Positions 16,700 through 25,618 of a stretch of 64,000 nt of DNA are shown in pieces. The number at the start of each line of letters is the position of its first letter. The stretch's first letter is position 1. The notes beneath the pieces were generated by a model, which did not search any database, was not told the DNA's origin, and was given only the letters and a program-made list of their open reading frames with translations. The translations under genes and the position numbers were made by a program. This DNA is from Sinorhizobium glycinis (GTDB lineage: Bacteria; Pseudomonadota; Alphaproteobacteria; Rhizobiales; Rhizobiaceae): positions 186,001 to 250,000 of the forward strand of contig NZ_LPUX01000064.1 in the NCBI RefSeq assembly GCF_001651865.1, given 5' to 3'.

Positions 16700-18046
16700 T
16701 CAGCGGAAGGCGGCTTGCGGCAGATCGGAGAGCGCCGCCCATTCCCGCCGCAGAACGAAGAGCCCGAGGAGCCCAGCGAGTGCCGCCGCCAGCGCCGGCG
16801 CAAGCGCGACGCCGGCAAAGCCGAGCCAAGGCGGCATCAGGAACAAGGCGGGGATCAGCAAATATCCCTGCGGCGCAAGGCCGATGAACGCGGATAACCG
16901 CGCTTTTCCTCGTGACTGCAGCAGCACCAGCAGGACCGTCTGAAAGGCCGAGCAGGGAAAGACAGGGACGAGTGCGCGCAGGCATGCCGCCGTCTGTCGC
17001 ACGACCTCGTCCTCGGCGGTGAACAGGCCGGCCATCGGTTCGGCGGCGACGATGAGCAGGAGCGAATAGAACATCGCCGTGCCGATCGCCGCAGCCAGCA
17101 TCACACGGACGACCGCCTGCACCCGCGCAGGATCTCCCGCACCGCAGGCATGGCTGACGACGCTTTGCGCCCCGAGGCAGAAGCCGAGGATCGGCAATTG
17201 GCCGAGTGCCATCAGCCGAACCGCGATGGCCATCGCCGCAGCACCTTCATCGCCGCCTTCGAGGCTCGCCTGCCGGAGCAGCAGAAGAAGCCCGAGACTT
17301 GCAACGATATTGGTCGCTGCGGCGGGGATGGCGATCTTGACGACGGGCGTTGCGCACGGCCAATCGACGAGCCGCAGGCGCAATCGGACCTGGGCCCAGC
17401 GGCGGCGGAAATAGATCAGGTAGGCCAGCACGGCCGCGAACGACGAGACGATGGTCGCCAGTGCCGCGCCGCTCTCGCGCAGGTCGAGAGCGAATATGAA
17501 GAACGGATCAAGCAGGATGTTGAGCCCGAAACTGGCGATCAGTACCGTCATCGAGAACCGGCTGTTGCCCTCGGCGATCGCAACGAAGTCGCCAAGCGCC
17601 TGCAGCAGGCCGAAGACGATGCCGAAGGCGAGAAGCCTGCCGTAGGAGAGGCTTGCGGCAAGCGTATCGGCGCTCGCGCCGACGCCTTCGAGATAAAAGG
17701 GCAACGCCACGTGGATAGCCAGGGCGAAGGCGAGGCCGAGCGGAAGGGCTGCCGCAAATGTCGTGCTCGCCGCGGCCGAGGCGGCCGCGTTGCGGCCCGC
17801 CCCGAGATGACGGGCCAGCAGCGTGGCGAGACCGACGCCCAGGCCCTGCCCCACGGCCGAAACCGTGAGGAAAAGCGGCATGACGAGGCTGACCCCGGCG
17901 AGCGCCTCGGGCCCGAGAGCGCCGACGAAGAGACCATTGATCGTATGGTGCCCGGCACTCGCAGTCAGCCCGGCGACGGCAGGCAACGCAATTCTGATGA
18001 CGAGCCGCAGCAGTCGCGGGTCGTTCATGTCGACCGCCTGAGGCAT
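16700..18046 (-). CDS. MATE-family efflux transporter, candidate siderophore exporter
   Basis: This 448-residue protein has about 12 membrane segments in two repeats, and the MATE hallmark near the N terminus (IALPAVAGLTASAGHHTINGLFVG). The ATG at 18046 shares one base with the acyltransferase stop (TGATG). A second ATG at 18028 has a better Shine-Dalgarno (AGGCGG) and may be the true start. MATE proteins expel cations, drugs or secondary metabolites using Na+ or H+. Coupling to the siderophore acyltransferase gene suggests that it exports the siderophore, which is inferred from position alone. Confidence 0.88.
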   Translation of the reverse strand: MPQAVDMNDPRLLRLVIRIALPAVAGLTASAGHHTINGLFVGALGPEALAGVSLVMPLFLTVSAVGQGLGVGLATLLARHLGAGRNAAASAAASTTFAAALPLGLAFALAIHVALPFYLEGVGASADTLAASLSYGRLLAFGIVFGLLQALGDFVAIAEGNSRFSMTVLIASFGLNILLDPFFIFALDLRESGAALATIVSSFAAVLAYLIYFRRRWAQVRLRLRLVDWPCATPVVKIAIPAAATNIVASLGLLLLLRQASLEGGDEGAAAMAIAVRLMALGQLPILGFCLGAQSVVSHACGAGDPARVQAVVRVMLAAAIGTAMFYSLLLIVAAEPMAGLFTAEDEVVRQTAACLRALVPVFPCSAFQTVLLVLLQSRGKARLSAFIGLAPQGYLLIPALFLMPPWLGFAGVALAPALAAALAGLLGLFVLRREWAALSDLPQAAFR

Positions 18047-19164
18047 CAAACCGATTTCCGCGGGAGCGAGCCGATCGGGGCATCCGCAGACCCGGAAAGA
18101 TCGGGGAACAGGAGCCTGTCGAGGAAGAAGCGCTCCCTGAGGAGCATCACCAGCAACGCGCGCTTGTGCGCAAACGTCACATGCTTGACCTTGGCAAAGC
18201 CCGAGCGGTCGAGATTGCGGATCTGCTGCTGATGATCATGCACCGGCTCGCCGACGATCCGCCGCGTGCGCGGGTCGGCGAGGAACATATAGTGCATCAG
18301 CGACGGCAGCCAGGCGCTGACAAAGGCCTTGCCGCGGAAGACTTCCTCGCCGATCGCCACGTGCCAGCCGCGGTCGTAGGCATCGGCATCGTAGTGCGGC
18401 CCGAGACGGTCCTCCTTTGCCCAATAGAGCTCGAAATATCCGAACGGCGTGCCGCCGAAACTGCCGATCAGAGGGAGAGTGCGCGGATCGGCGAGGCGAT
18501 CGGAAAGGAACCTGCGGTGAAAGGCAAGGTCGCCCTGATCCTGCCAGATCGCCGCGACACGGGGATCGTTCATCCACTTGTTGAAGACCTCGAGGTCCCG
18601 GTCCGGATCGGCCACATGGAAGGTGAGCGCCCGGCCGAGCCAGGGATTTGTGCGCTGGTAGACGGTGCCCGACGGTTTCGGCGGGCGCTGCGGATGATGC
18701 ACGCCGTTTCTGAACGAGGCGACCTCCGGATAGACCGGCGGAGCCTTACCAAGGAACGGCGCGGGCAGCTGGAAGAGCAGTTCGGGCCTCGAAATGAACC
18801 CGTCTGCCTGCGCCTCGACGGCCCCTTGCGCGAGCAGTTCGTCCCGCACCGCCCCCGCCTCGAGATTGATCTTCAGCGAGGGAAGCGACGGATTGCAGGT
18901 GAAGAGTGCCTCGAGAACAGCGACAACGATGACGACCGGCGACGCGGCATCCGCTTCGAAATCGAACGAAAGGCCTGGATCGGCCGCCGAATAGCCGACC
19001 CGGGCAGTTTGCCGGCCCGCGGCTTCGACGGTGAAGCCGCCAGGTTCGCCCCGGACCAGCAGGGGGCCGGCGCTCGACAGCGCATGACTGGCAAATCCCT
19101 CCGCCGGCAAACTGAGTGGATCAAGGGCGGCGGCGGTGCCGACTGCCGATACAGCAAGATTCAT
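18046..19164 (-). CDS. Siderophore N-acyltransferase, IucB/RhbD/VbsA type
   Basis: This 372-residue protein starts at ATG 19164, 7 bp after GGAG. An N-terminal half of unclear function precedes a C-terminal GNAT domain (from about residue 185) with the features of hydroxamate acyltransferases: FNKWMNDPRVAAIWQD, PFGYFELYWAKEDRLGPHY and GWHVAIGEEVFRGKAF. These enzymes acylate the N-hydroxyl of N-hydroxyornithine or lysine with an acyl-CoA, making the iron-binding hydroxamate. It is transcribed away from the NRPS and N-hydroxylase genes under a shared divergent promoter region. Acetyl-CoA is the simplest donor, but another acyl group is possible. Confidence 0.88.
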   Translation of the reverse strand: MNLAVSAVGTAAALDPLSLPAEGFASHALSSAGPLLVRGEPGGFTVEAAGRQTARVGYSAADPGLSFDFEADAASPVVIVVAVLEALFTCNPSLPSLKINLEAGAVRDELLAQGAVEAQADGFISRPELLFQLPAPFLGKAPPVYPEVASFRNGVHHPQRPPKPSGTVYQRTNPWLGRALTFHVADPDRDLEVFNKWMNDPRVAAIWQDQGDLAFHRRFLSDRLADPRTLPLIGSFGGTPFGYFELYWAKEDRLGPHYDADAYDRGWHVAIGEEVFRGKAFVSAWLPSLMHYMFLADPRTRRIVGEPVHDHQQQIRNLDRSGFAKVKHVTFAHKRALLVMLLRERFFLDRLLFPDLSGSADAPIGSLPRKSV

Positions 19165-19193
19165 CGCAAGCTCCGTTGTGGGCACATTTTCGG

Positions 19194-19223
19194 CTTAGAC
19201 GGATGGGACAAATGAAAATTCAG
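19194..19223 (-). promoter_or_regulatory. Proposed ECF promoter of the leftward siderophore transcript
   Basis: On the minus strand CTGAA (19223-19219) and CGTCTAAG (19201-19194) are separated by exactly 17 bp, with the -10-like box 29 bp from the start codon at 19164. The same two boxes at the same spacing occur on the opposite strand at 19257-19286. CGTC is typical of -10 elements read by ECF sigma factors, and GAA-containing -35 boxes fit. I infer that the sigma factor at 25619-26230 reads both. Confidence 0.65.
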
Positions 19224-19256
19224 GCGCCGCCGAAAAAATATTTTCTCAGGAATTTT

Positions 19257-19286
19257 CTGAAGATTGAGAATGCGGAAACGTCTAAG
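19257..19286 (+). promoter_or_regulatory. Proposed ECF promoter of the NRPS transcript
   Basis: CTGAA (19257-19261), 17 bp, then CGTCTAAG (19279-19286), identical in both boxes and spacing to the divergent copy at 19223-19194 while the spacers differ in sequence. The -10-like box is about 110 bp from the NRPS start, predicting a leader RNA of about 100 nt. CGTCTAAGACG at 19279-19289 is also a small palindrome. Confidence 0.65.
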
Positions 19287-19347
19287 ACGCACTGACACAA
19301 GGGACACCCTGCGAGTCATCCAAGAATAAGTCTCATAGATACTACTG

Positions 19348-19379
19348 TTCCCCGAGATAACTCTTCAAATTTCGGGGAA
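19348..19379 (+). promoter_or_regulatory. Inverted repeat in the NRPS leader
   Basis: TTCCCCGA (19348-19355) pairs with TCGGGGAA (19372-19379) across 16 bases, just before the first ATG of the NRPS gene. It could fold as an RNA hairpin near the translation start or be a protein-binding site. No function can be assigned. Confidence 0.35.
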
Positions 19380-19395
19380 TTGCGTGCGTGCGCCT

Positions 19396-22300
19396 ATGAC
19401 AGATCATAACGGAGTTACCGTGACGATGATGCTTCACGAGAAATTTGCACCACTGACCGAGAGCCAGCGCGAAGTGTGGCCGCTGTCGAGCAGCCAGTCG
19501 CGAATCTGGCGGCTTTCCGAGACCGGCAACGAGCACGTCTACGGCCGGCAAATTCTCGCCTTCGCATTTCAATCGGTTGCCCTCTCCGTCGCGCGTGAAA
19601 AGCTCGAAAAACTGCTCCTCGCCCATCCGCATCTGTCGCGGCGTTTCGAGGTGCTGCCGGGCGGCATCGTCCATCAAGGCTTCAAAAGTCATGCCGCGGT
19701 CGATCGGCTGGAGTGCGCCGTTCCCGATGGCCAATCGATCGATGATGCCGTGGCGGCGGCGGCAGCCGAGGAGCGCCTGAGGCCGATCGACGTTCGAAAG
19801 GAAAATCCGGCCCGCATCTTCCTTTTCTCCAGGCGGGAGCAGGCGGTTGCTGTCCTCTTCTCGCTGCATCCACTGATCGGCGACTTCGCAGCCCTTGATC
19901 GTCTGGCGACCGATTTCGTTCTCGCCATTCACGCACCGGATTTTCCAAAGCGTGAAGGAAGCTCTGTGTCCACGAGCCCGGCGGAGCACCGTTCCGACGC
20001 GTCGGCCGCGGCTGCGGACTATTGGTACGAGCGACTGTCGGCGCAGGAAAGCATCGCCCTCCTGCCGCAGGAGGCGCAAGCGGCCGTCGCGGATGGAGAG
20101 GCGCACTGGGTAGAACACAGCCTCGAAGTCTTCCCGGAGGAGACCCTCGCCGCCGGCGATCCGCCGACTGCGGCTGCAAGCCGCCTCATCGCCGCACTTG
20201 CCATCACGCTGCGGCGCTATTCCGGCTGCGGAACGCAACGGCTGGCGTTGGTCAGGCGTGCGCCAGAGAGCGATACCGTGTCCCGCTCCGAGGATCTTCT
20301 GCTTCTCGCGACCGCGATCGACGGCGACATGCGCCTTCGGCATGTGGAGCAGATCTTCGCCGGCGAGATGGCAGCCGCCGAAGCCCAATTCCTGCCGTTC
20401 GAATTGTTGGCGGAAGCTTTGCTGCGGCGGAACGAGTTCTTCGACACGACAAGCCTCGCCAGGACCATTCTCGACATCCGGCCCGTGCTGTTCTCGACGC
20501 TCCCGCGCTTCAGCCGAAGAGACCTGCGCGTCATCGCCACGCCGCCGGCGCGCCGCGACGCCGAGTTCGTGGTGACCGTTTCGCCCTCGCCCGGCGGATC
20601 CTCCGACATCCGTTTCGGTTACGATGCGGCGAAGCACGACCCGAAGCTCGTGCAGCGCTTCCTCAGCGATTTTCAGATCGCGCTGGCGAGCGCGATGGAT
20701 AGCCCCCAGCAGCGCGTCAAGGATATTCCTTTCGTCTCGAAGGCCGAGCTCGAGCGGCTTTCGGCGCCCTACCCCGATACGCCGCGAGAGGACGACGGAA
20801 CGCCGGTTCACCAGGTCATTTCGGCGCAGGCGCGGCGCCGGCCAGAGGCCTTTGCCGTTGCCCGGGGAGCACGCACGATCACGCATGGCGAGCTGGAAGC
20901 CCGCGCCAACCGGCTCGCGCACCATCTGGTCTCTCTCGGCATGGGACGCGAAAAACGCGTCGCCATCGCCCTCGACAAGTCGATCGAAGCGATCATCGCC
21001 ATTCTCGCGGTCATGAAGGCGGGCGGCGCCTTCACGCCGGTCGAGCCGGACCATCCGGAGGCCCGCAACCGGCATATCCTGGCGGCGCCGGGCCTGGCGC
21101 TGGTCATCACCAGAACCAGGTTCATCGAAAAACTGCCAAAAGACATCGACACGCCGCTGCTCGATCTCGATGTGCTCGACCTCTCTCATGAGAGCGCTGA
21201 GCCACCCGAGATAACGATCGAACCCGCCCAGCTCGCCTATGTCATTTACACCTCGGGTTCCACTGGTGTGCCGAAGGGGGTGGCCGTCGAACATGGTCCC
21301 CTCGCCCACCACTGCAAGGCGACACTGCGCATCTATGAGATGTGCGAAGAGTCGCGCGAATATCCGGTTCTGCCCTTCACCTCCGACGGCGGACATGAGC
21401 GCTGGATGGTGCCTCTGATGGCGGGCGGCGGCGTGGTGCTGGCGGAAGACAAGCTGGCGACGCCGGAGGATGCCTTTGCGCTGATGCGCCAGCATGGCGT
21501 GAACAATGCCAGCCTGCCGACGAGCTATGTCCGCAGCCTGGCCGAATATGCCGGCGAAAATCCCGACTTGCCGCACTTAAGGCTCTATTCCTTCGGCGGC
21601 GAAGCGCTGCCGCAGGCGGTCTTCGACATGATCAACGGCAACCTGCAGGCGCGGCTGTTGATCAACGGCTACGGTCCGACCGAAACGATCATGACGCCGA
21701 TGATCTGGAAGGTGTTGCCGGGCACCCGTTTCGAGGGGACGGTCGCGCCCATCGGCCGTGGCGTCGGCGACCGGCGCATCTATGTGCTGGATGCCGACGG
21801 CGCGCCCGTGCCGGTGGGCGTGATCGGCGAGATCTATATCGGCGGCAGCGGTCTCGCCCGCGGCTATCTCGACCGTCCCGATCTCACCGCCGAACGCTTC
21901 GTGCCGGATCCCTTCTCCGCCGAAGGCGGCCGGCTCTACAGGAGCGGCGATCTCGGCCGCTGGCGCGAGGACGGTATCGTCGAATTCGCCGGCCGCGCCG
22001 ATCACCAGATCAAGCTGCGCGGCTATCGCATCGAGCCGGGCGAGATCGAGGCGGTTTTGAGAGGCAGCGCCGACATCGCCGACGTCGTCGTCCTCCTGCA
22101 CAAGGAGGGCGGCAGGAGTTTCCTCGTCGCCTATGTGGTTCCGCGTGCCGGCGGCGAGATCGACGTGGTGGAGCTCAAGCGCGCAGCGGCGCTCCTGCTG
22201 CCGGACTACATGGTGCCGCAGGCGATCATCGTGCTTGACGCGCTGCCGATGGGACCGAACAGCAAGCTCGACCGCGCCGCCCTTCCGGCACACCGGACGG

Positions 22301-23382
22301 AGTGGCAGGCCGTCGAACCGGCCAACGAGCGGGAGCGGGAAATCCTGGATGTCTGGCAGGAGATCCTCGAGCTCACCGATATCGGCGTCACCGAGAACTT
22401 CTTCGACATCGGCGGGCAGTCGCTCGCCGCCGTCCGCATCGTCTCGCGCCTGAAGACCCGCCATCCGGAATGGCCGGTGACGATCGCCGACATGTTCAAC
22501 CATCCGACGGTCCGGGAGCTCGCCGCGGCCGTCGAGGAGCGCCGGGAGGAAGGAGGCGTCGACGTCGTCTATCTTCGACGAAACGGCGACCGACCGGTCC
22601 TCTACTGCTTCCCGGGACTGCTCGTCAGCACGCGCGAATATCTGCGTCTCGTCGACCATCTTGGTCCGCGGCAACCGGCGACCGGTTTCATCTGCTACTC
22701 GCTCACCGAAGAGAAGACGCTGAGCACGACCGTCGAAGACATCACGGCCCGCTATGCCGAGGCGGTCAGGAAGCAGGCCAGAGGACGGCCCTGCGCCTTT
22801 CTCGGTTGGTCCTGGGGCGGCCTTCTTGCCTATGAGGCGGCGCGCCAGCTCGGCACCGATATCGATCTCAAGATGATCGGCATGGTCGATGTCTGCGACA
22901 TGAACGAGGAATTCACCGTCGGGGTGTGGCCGCGCTTCGAGGAAGGCGTGCGCGAGCGCACGCATAGGACCGTGCAGCACTGGCTCGAAACTGCCCCGAT
23001 GCGCGCCGAATGGGCGACGCTGTTTGCGGTGATGGACGACGAGGTCTACGAACAGTTCCTCCATCACATCGTCAAGCATAACGTGGTCCTGCCGACGGAC
23101 GGGCCGGATATCGGCTCGGAAGAGCACACGTTCTGGGTCCTGATCGACAACGCGCTGATCTTCAGAAGCTACCGGCTGAAAGCATCCGACTTCCGCATCC
23201 ATTCCTTCGTCGCCGAGGATTCGCTGACGCGGGCTCTCAACATCATCGACTGGCGGCGCCATTCGCCGAATGCCACGGCTTCCGAAATCGTCACCGGCAC
23301 GAACCACCTGACGATCATCGGCAAGACGCCCTTCCACCAGCGCTTCGCGAAACGTCTCGACGCGGCCTTTCGCCTCTCCTGA
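19396..23382 (+). CDS. Single-module NRPS (atypical C, A, T, TE), VbsS-like siderophore synthetase
   Basis: The protein is 1328 residues from ATG 19396. GTG 19420 (GGAG 5 bp upstream) and ATG 19426 are alternative starts. Residues 20-450 resemble a condensation domain, but the catalytic motif reads LHPLIGD near 157-163 instead of HHxxxDG. The adenylation domain (about 470-960) has YTSGSTGVPKG at 618, NGYGPTE, YRSGDLGRW and a final NSKLDR Lys. The carrier domain has FFDIGGQS with the phosphopantetheine Ser near 1009. The thioesterase (1060-1328) has GWSWGG, Ser about 1139, and a terminal His near 1304. One module plus thioesterase suggests iterative use with oligomerisation, as for vicibactin synthetase VbsS. 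The presumed building block is an N-acyl-N-hydroxyornithine. Confidence 0.88.
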   Translation: MTDHNGVTVTMMLHEKFAPLTESQREVWPLSSSQSRIWRLSETGNEHVYGRQILAFAFQSVALSVAREKLEKLLLAHPHLSRRFEVLPGGIVHQGFKSHAAVDRLECAVPDGQSIDDAVAAAAAEERLRPIDVRKENPARIFLFSRREQAVAVLFSLHPLIGDFAALDRLATDFVLAIHAPDFPKREGSSVSTSPAEHRSDASAAAADYWYERLSAQESIALLPQEAQAAVADGEAHWVEHSLEVFPEETLAAGDPPTAAASRLIAALAITLRRYSGCGTQRLALVRRAPESDTVSRSEDLLLLATAIDGDMRLRHVEQIFAGEMAAAEAQFLPFELLAEALLRRNEFFDTTSLARTILDIRPVLFSTLPRFSRRDLRVIATPPARRDAEFVVTVSPSPGGSSDIRFGYDAAKHDPKLVQRFLSDFQIALASAMDSPQQRVKDIPFVSKAELERLSAPYPDTPREDDGTPVHQVISAQARRRPEAFAVARGARTITHGELEARANRLAHHLVSLGMGREKRVAIALDKSIEAIIAILAVMKAGGAFTPVEPDHPEARNRHILAAPGLALVITRTRFIEKLPKDIDTPLLDLDVLDLSHESAEPPEITIEPAQLAYVIYTSGSTGVPKGVAVEHGPLAHHCKATLRIYEMCEESREYPVLPFTSDGGHERWMVPLMAGGGVVLAEDKLATPEDAFALMRQHGVNNASLPTSYVRSLAEYAGENPDLPHLRLYSFGGEALPQAVFDMINGNLQARLLINGYGPTETIMTPMIWKVLPGTRFEGTVAPIGRGVGDRRIYVLDADGAPVPVGVIGEIYIGGSGLARGYLDRPDLTAERFVPDPFSAEGGRLYRSGDLGRWREDGIVEFAGRADHQIKLRGYRIEPGEIEAVLRGSADIADVVVLLHKEGGRSFLVAYVVPRAGGEIDVVELKRAAALLLPDYMVPQAIIVLDALPMGPNSKLDRAALPAHRTEWQAVEPANEREREILDVWQEILELTDIGVTENFFDIGGQSLAAVRIVSRLKTRHPEWPVTIADMFNHPTVRELAAAVEERREEGGVDVVYLRRNGDRPVLYCFPGLLVSTREYLRLVDHLGPRQPATGFICYSLTEEKTLSTTVEDITARYAEAVRKQARGRPCAFLGWSWGGLLAYEAARQLGTDIDLKMIGMVDVCDMNEEFTVGVWPRFEEGVRERTHRTVQHWLETAPMRAEWATLFAVMDDEVYEQFLHHIVKHNVVLPTDGPDIGSEEHTFWVLIDNALIFRSYRLKASDFRIHSFVAEDSLTRALNIIDWRRHSPNATASEIVTGTNHLTIIGKTPFHQRFAKRLDAAFRLS

Positions 23383-23427
23383 GCACTCCCAGGCGCTCAC
23401 CTCCTCCCGATCCTCCTGGAGCAAAAA

Positions 23428-24768
23428 ATGACTGCTGACGCACTCGATCTCGCCGGTATCGGAATCGGCCCCTTCAATCTCAGCCTCGCGGCCCAGCTCG
23501 ATTCAATCCCGGCGGTTTCCGCGCGGTTCTTCGAGCGGCGGCGTGAGTTCGCCTGGCACCCGGGAATGATGCTTCCCGGCGTGGAAATGCAGACGTCGAT
23601 CCTCAAGGACCTCGTGACGGCAACGAACCCGACGAGCCCCTGGAGTTTCCTCGCCTATCTCGTCGCGCACCGGCGGTTCTATCAGTTCCTGAACGCCGAA
23701 TACGAAGCCGTGCCGCGCACGGAATTCGCCGATTACCTGGGCTGGGTGGCGCGCGGCCTGAGCTCGCTGAGCTTCGGGGCCGCGGTGGAGGAGGTTCGCG
23801 CCGCGGTGGAGGAGGTTCGCGCCGCGGATGACGGGTTCGCGCTGAGGGTCGGGGCCGAGACGGTCCAGGCCCGCAACCTGTCGATCGGCGTCGGCAAGAT
23901 CCCTGCACTTCCGGCATGGGCGGAGGCCTTGCCGAAGACCATGGCGTTCCACAACAGCGAAGCCGCACAACGGCTTCCTGAGCTCAAGGCCAGACGTGTC
24001 GCTGTCATCGGCGGCGGCCAAAGCGGGGCGGAAATCGTCGATGCCCTGCTCGACAGCCACGAGGCCGCCACGATCGAGTGGGTCAGCCGACGGCCGAACT
24101 TCGAACCGCTCGATGCCACGCCCTTCACCAACGAGCTTTTCACCCCCACTTATGTCCGCGACTTCCACAAATTGCCCGAAGGCCTGCGGCTCAACCATAC
24201 GCACCGGCAGTTGCTGGCCAGCGACGGCATCTCCGCGGCGACGCTCAAGAAGCTCTATCGAAGGCTCTACGAGGAGAAGCTGGTGGCTCCCGGTCCAAAA
24301 AGCCGGGAAATCTCGCTGAGACCGCACCGCAATGTGATTGCTGCGGATAGAAACGGCTCGACCATCCGGCTGACGGTGCAGAACGGCTTCGACAATGCGG
24401 TCGAACAGGTCGTCGTCGACGCGGTGATCCTCGCCACGGGCTATCGCTTCGTGCTGCCGGCCTTCATGGAGCAGCTCAAGGTCCGGATTGCGGTGAACTC
24501 GCTGGACGAGCCGGTTCTCGCTGCCGATTTCTCCCTCGTCTGGGACGGACCGGCCGATAACCGCATCTTCGTTCTCAATGCCGGGCGGCACAGCCACGGG
24601 ATCGCCGAGCCGCAACTGAGCCTTGCCGCCTGGCGCAGTGCCGTTATCGCCAACGCCTTGCTAGGCCGCGAACAGTTCGATCTCGGCCAGCCGCTGCCGA
24701 TCGTGCGATGGGCGTCAGAGGATTCCGCGATCCCCCAATCCTCCTTCTTCGGGGAAGCCGCCGAATAA
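23428..24768 (+). CDS. L-ornithine N5-monooxygenase (siderophore hydroxylase), VbsO/PvdA-like
   Basis: This 446-residue flavoprotein starts 45 bp after the NRPS stop, with GGAGCAAAA upstream. GIGIGPFNLSLA (residues 12-23) is the FAD site typical of N-hydroxylating monooxygenases. VIGGGQSGAE near 194 binds NADPH, and DAVILATGYRF near 331 is the conserved ATGY region. The reaction is NADPH- and O2-dependent hydroxylation of the ornithine (or lysine) side-chain amine, the first step to the hydroxamate. The length matches VbsO. Residues about 117-131 contain a perfect 21-bp duplication. Ornithine rather than lysine is inferred from the NRPS context. Confidence 0.9.
   Translation: MTADALDLAGIGIGPFNLSLAAQLDSIPAVSARFFERRREFAWHPGMMLPGVEMQTSILKDLVTATNPTSPWSFLAYLVAHRRFYQFLNAEYEAVPRTEFADYLGWVARGLSSLSFGAAVEEVRAAVEEVRAADDGFALRVGAETVQARNLSIGVGKIPALPAWAEALPKTMAFHNSEAAQRLPELKARRVAVIGGGQSGAEIVDALLDSHEAATIEWVSRRPNFEPLDATPFTNELFTPTYVRDFHKLPEGLRLNHTHRQLLASDGISAATLKKLYRRLYEEKLVAPGPKSREISLRPHRNVIAADRNGSTIRLTVQNGFDNAVEQVVVDAVILATGYRFVLPAFMEQLKVRIAVNSLDEPVLAADFSLVWDGPADNRIFVLNAGRHSHGIAEPQLSLAAWRSAVIANALLGREQFDLGQPLPIVRWASEDSAIPQSSFFGEAAE
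23779..23820 (+). repeat. Perfect 21-bp tandem duplication inside the N-hydroxylase gene
   Basis: Two identical 21-bp units (23779-23799 and 23800-23820) encode AAVEEVR twice in frame. A third unit begins (GCCGCGG) and diverges. It looks like a recent replication-slippage event in a surface segment between the FAD and NADPH regions, and leaves the frame intact. Confidence 0.9.
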
Positions 24769-24773
24769 TCTCC

Positions 24774-25493
24774 ATGCCGGGATCTCAAGCGACAGACACG
24801 GAGGCGGTCGAGATACACTGGCTCTATCTCGGCGCCGAAAGCCGCCGCATGGAGGACGGTCTCAGTCAGGCGGAGAAGGACCGCGCCGCCCGTTTGCGCC
24901 GCCCGAAGGATCGGCTGCGATACGTGGCTGCCCGCCGCCTTTGCCGCGCCGTTCTCGGTGCCCGTGTCGGACGAGCGCCGGACGCTCTCCAAATAGGCCT
25001 TACCGAAACGGGCAAGCCGTGGCTGCCGGACCATCCGGGGGTCTCCTTCAGCCTGTCGCACAGCGGCGACGCCGTCGTGCTGGCGATCAGCGAGGCAGGC
25101 CCGATCGGGGTCGATGTCGAGCAGATCGGGGCGGCAGAGCTGCAGGTCGACCCGGACCTTCTGTCGCTTGTGCTCTCCGCTGACGAGCGATCGTGGTTCG
25201 AGGCGCTGCCTGCGCCCGAGCGGGCGGAAGCGTTCCTCGGCTCCTGGGTCAAGAAGGAGGCGGTGTTGAAGTGCCTCGGCACCGGCCTTCTTGAGCGGCC
25301 GGACGAGGTGCCGGTGGCGCCGCCTTTTTCGACACGGGAAACGATAAGCCTGCCAGCCGGTCGGCTCTCCCTTCACTCAGGGACGATGCCCTGGAACGAG
25401 AGATGCTTCCTATGGGCGGTCGCGGCGCGCCACGCGCCGAGCAGAATCGCTTGGCGATATCATGAAACCCTGCCGGGACTTCCGTCGCACTGA
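24774..25493 (+). CDS. 4'-phosphopantetheinyl transferase, Sfp type (VbsP-like)
   Basis: This 239-residue protein starts at ATG 24774, 5 bp after the hydroxylase stop; a frame from 24708 overlaps the hydroxylase. The Mg2+-binding GVDVEQIG and the FLGSWVKKEAVLKCLGTGL stretch are the two Sfp-family signatures, and FSLSHSGD is the conserved region before them. The enzyme moves the phosphopantetheine arm of CoA onto the carrier-domain Ser of the NRPS. Its position at the end of the NRPS operon fits activation of that synthetase. Confidence 0.92.
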   Translation: MPGSQATDTEAVEIHWLYLGAESRRMEDGLSQAEKDRAARLRRPKDRLRYVAARRLCRAVLGARVGRAPDALQIGLTETGKPWLPDHPGVSFSLSHSGDAVVLAISEAGPIGVDVEQIGAAELQVDPDLLSLVLSADERSWFEALPAPERAEAFLGSWVKKEAVLKCLGTGLLERPDEVPVAPPFSTRETISLPAGRLSLHSGTMPWNERCFLWAVAARHAPSRIAWRYHETLPGLPSH

Positions 25494-25566
25494 AATGCCT
25501 TCTAGCGGTCTGAAGCCGTCCCCCTGCCACGTCGCATTATGACAATCTCACCTGCCGATTCTTTGT

Positions 25567-25581
25567 TGACTCATATACTCA
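25567..25581 (+). promoter_or_regulatory. TGA-N9-TCA box (RirA-type iron operator) over the sigma-factor promoter
   Basis: TGACTCATATACTCA exactly fits the rhizobial iron-responsive (IRO) pattern TGA-N9-TCA. It overlaps a candidate -35 box, TTGACT (25566-25571), with TAGTTT 17 bp further at 25589-25594. Binding of RirA under iron-replete conditions would block this promoter, placing the sigma factor under iron control. Confidence 0.6.
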
Positions 25582-25618
25582 TGTTTTCTAGTTTGCCGCG
25601 GGAATTGGGGCGTTGAAG

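Noticed and set aside
19342-23424. Two long minus-strand frames opposite the NRPS gene
   Set aside because: They are antisense shadows. The plus frame contains all NRPS core motifs without interruption.
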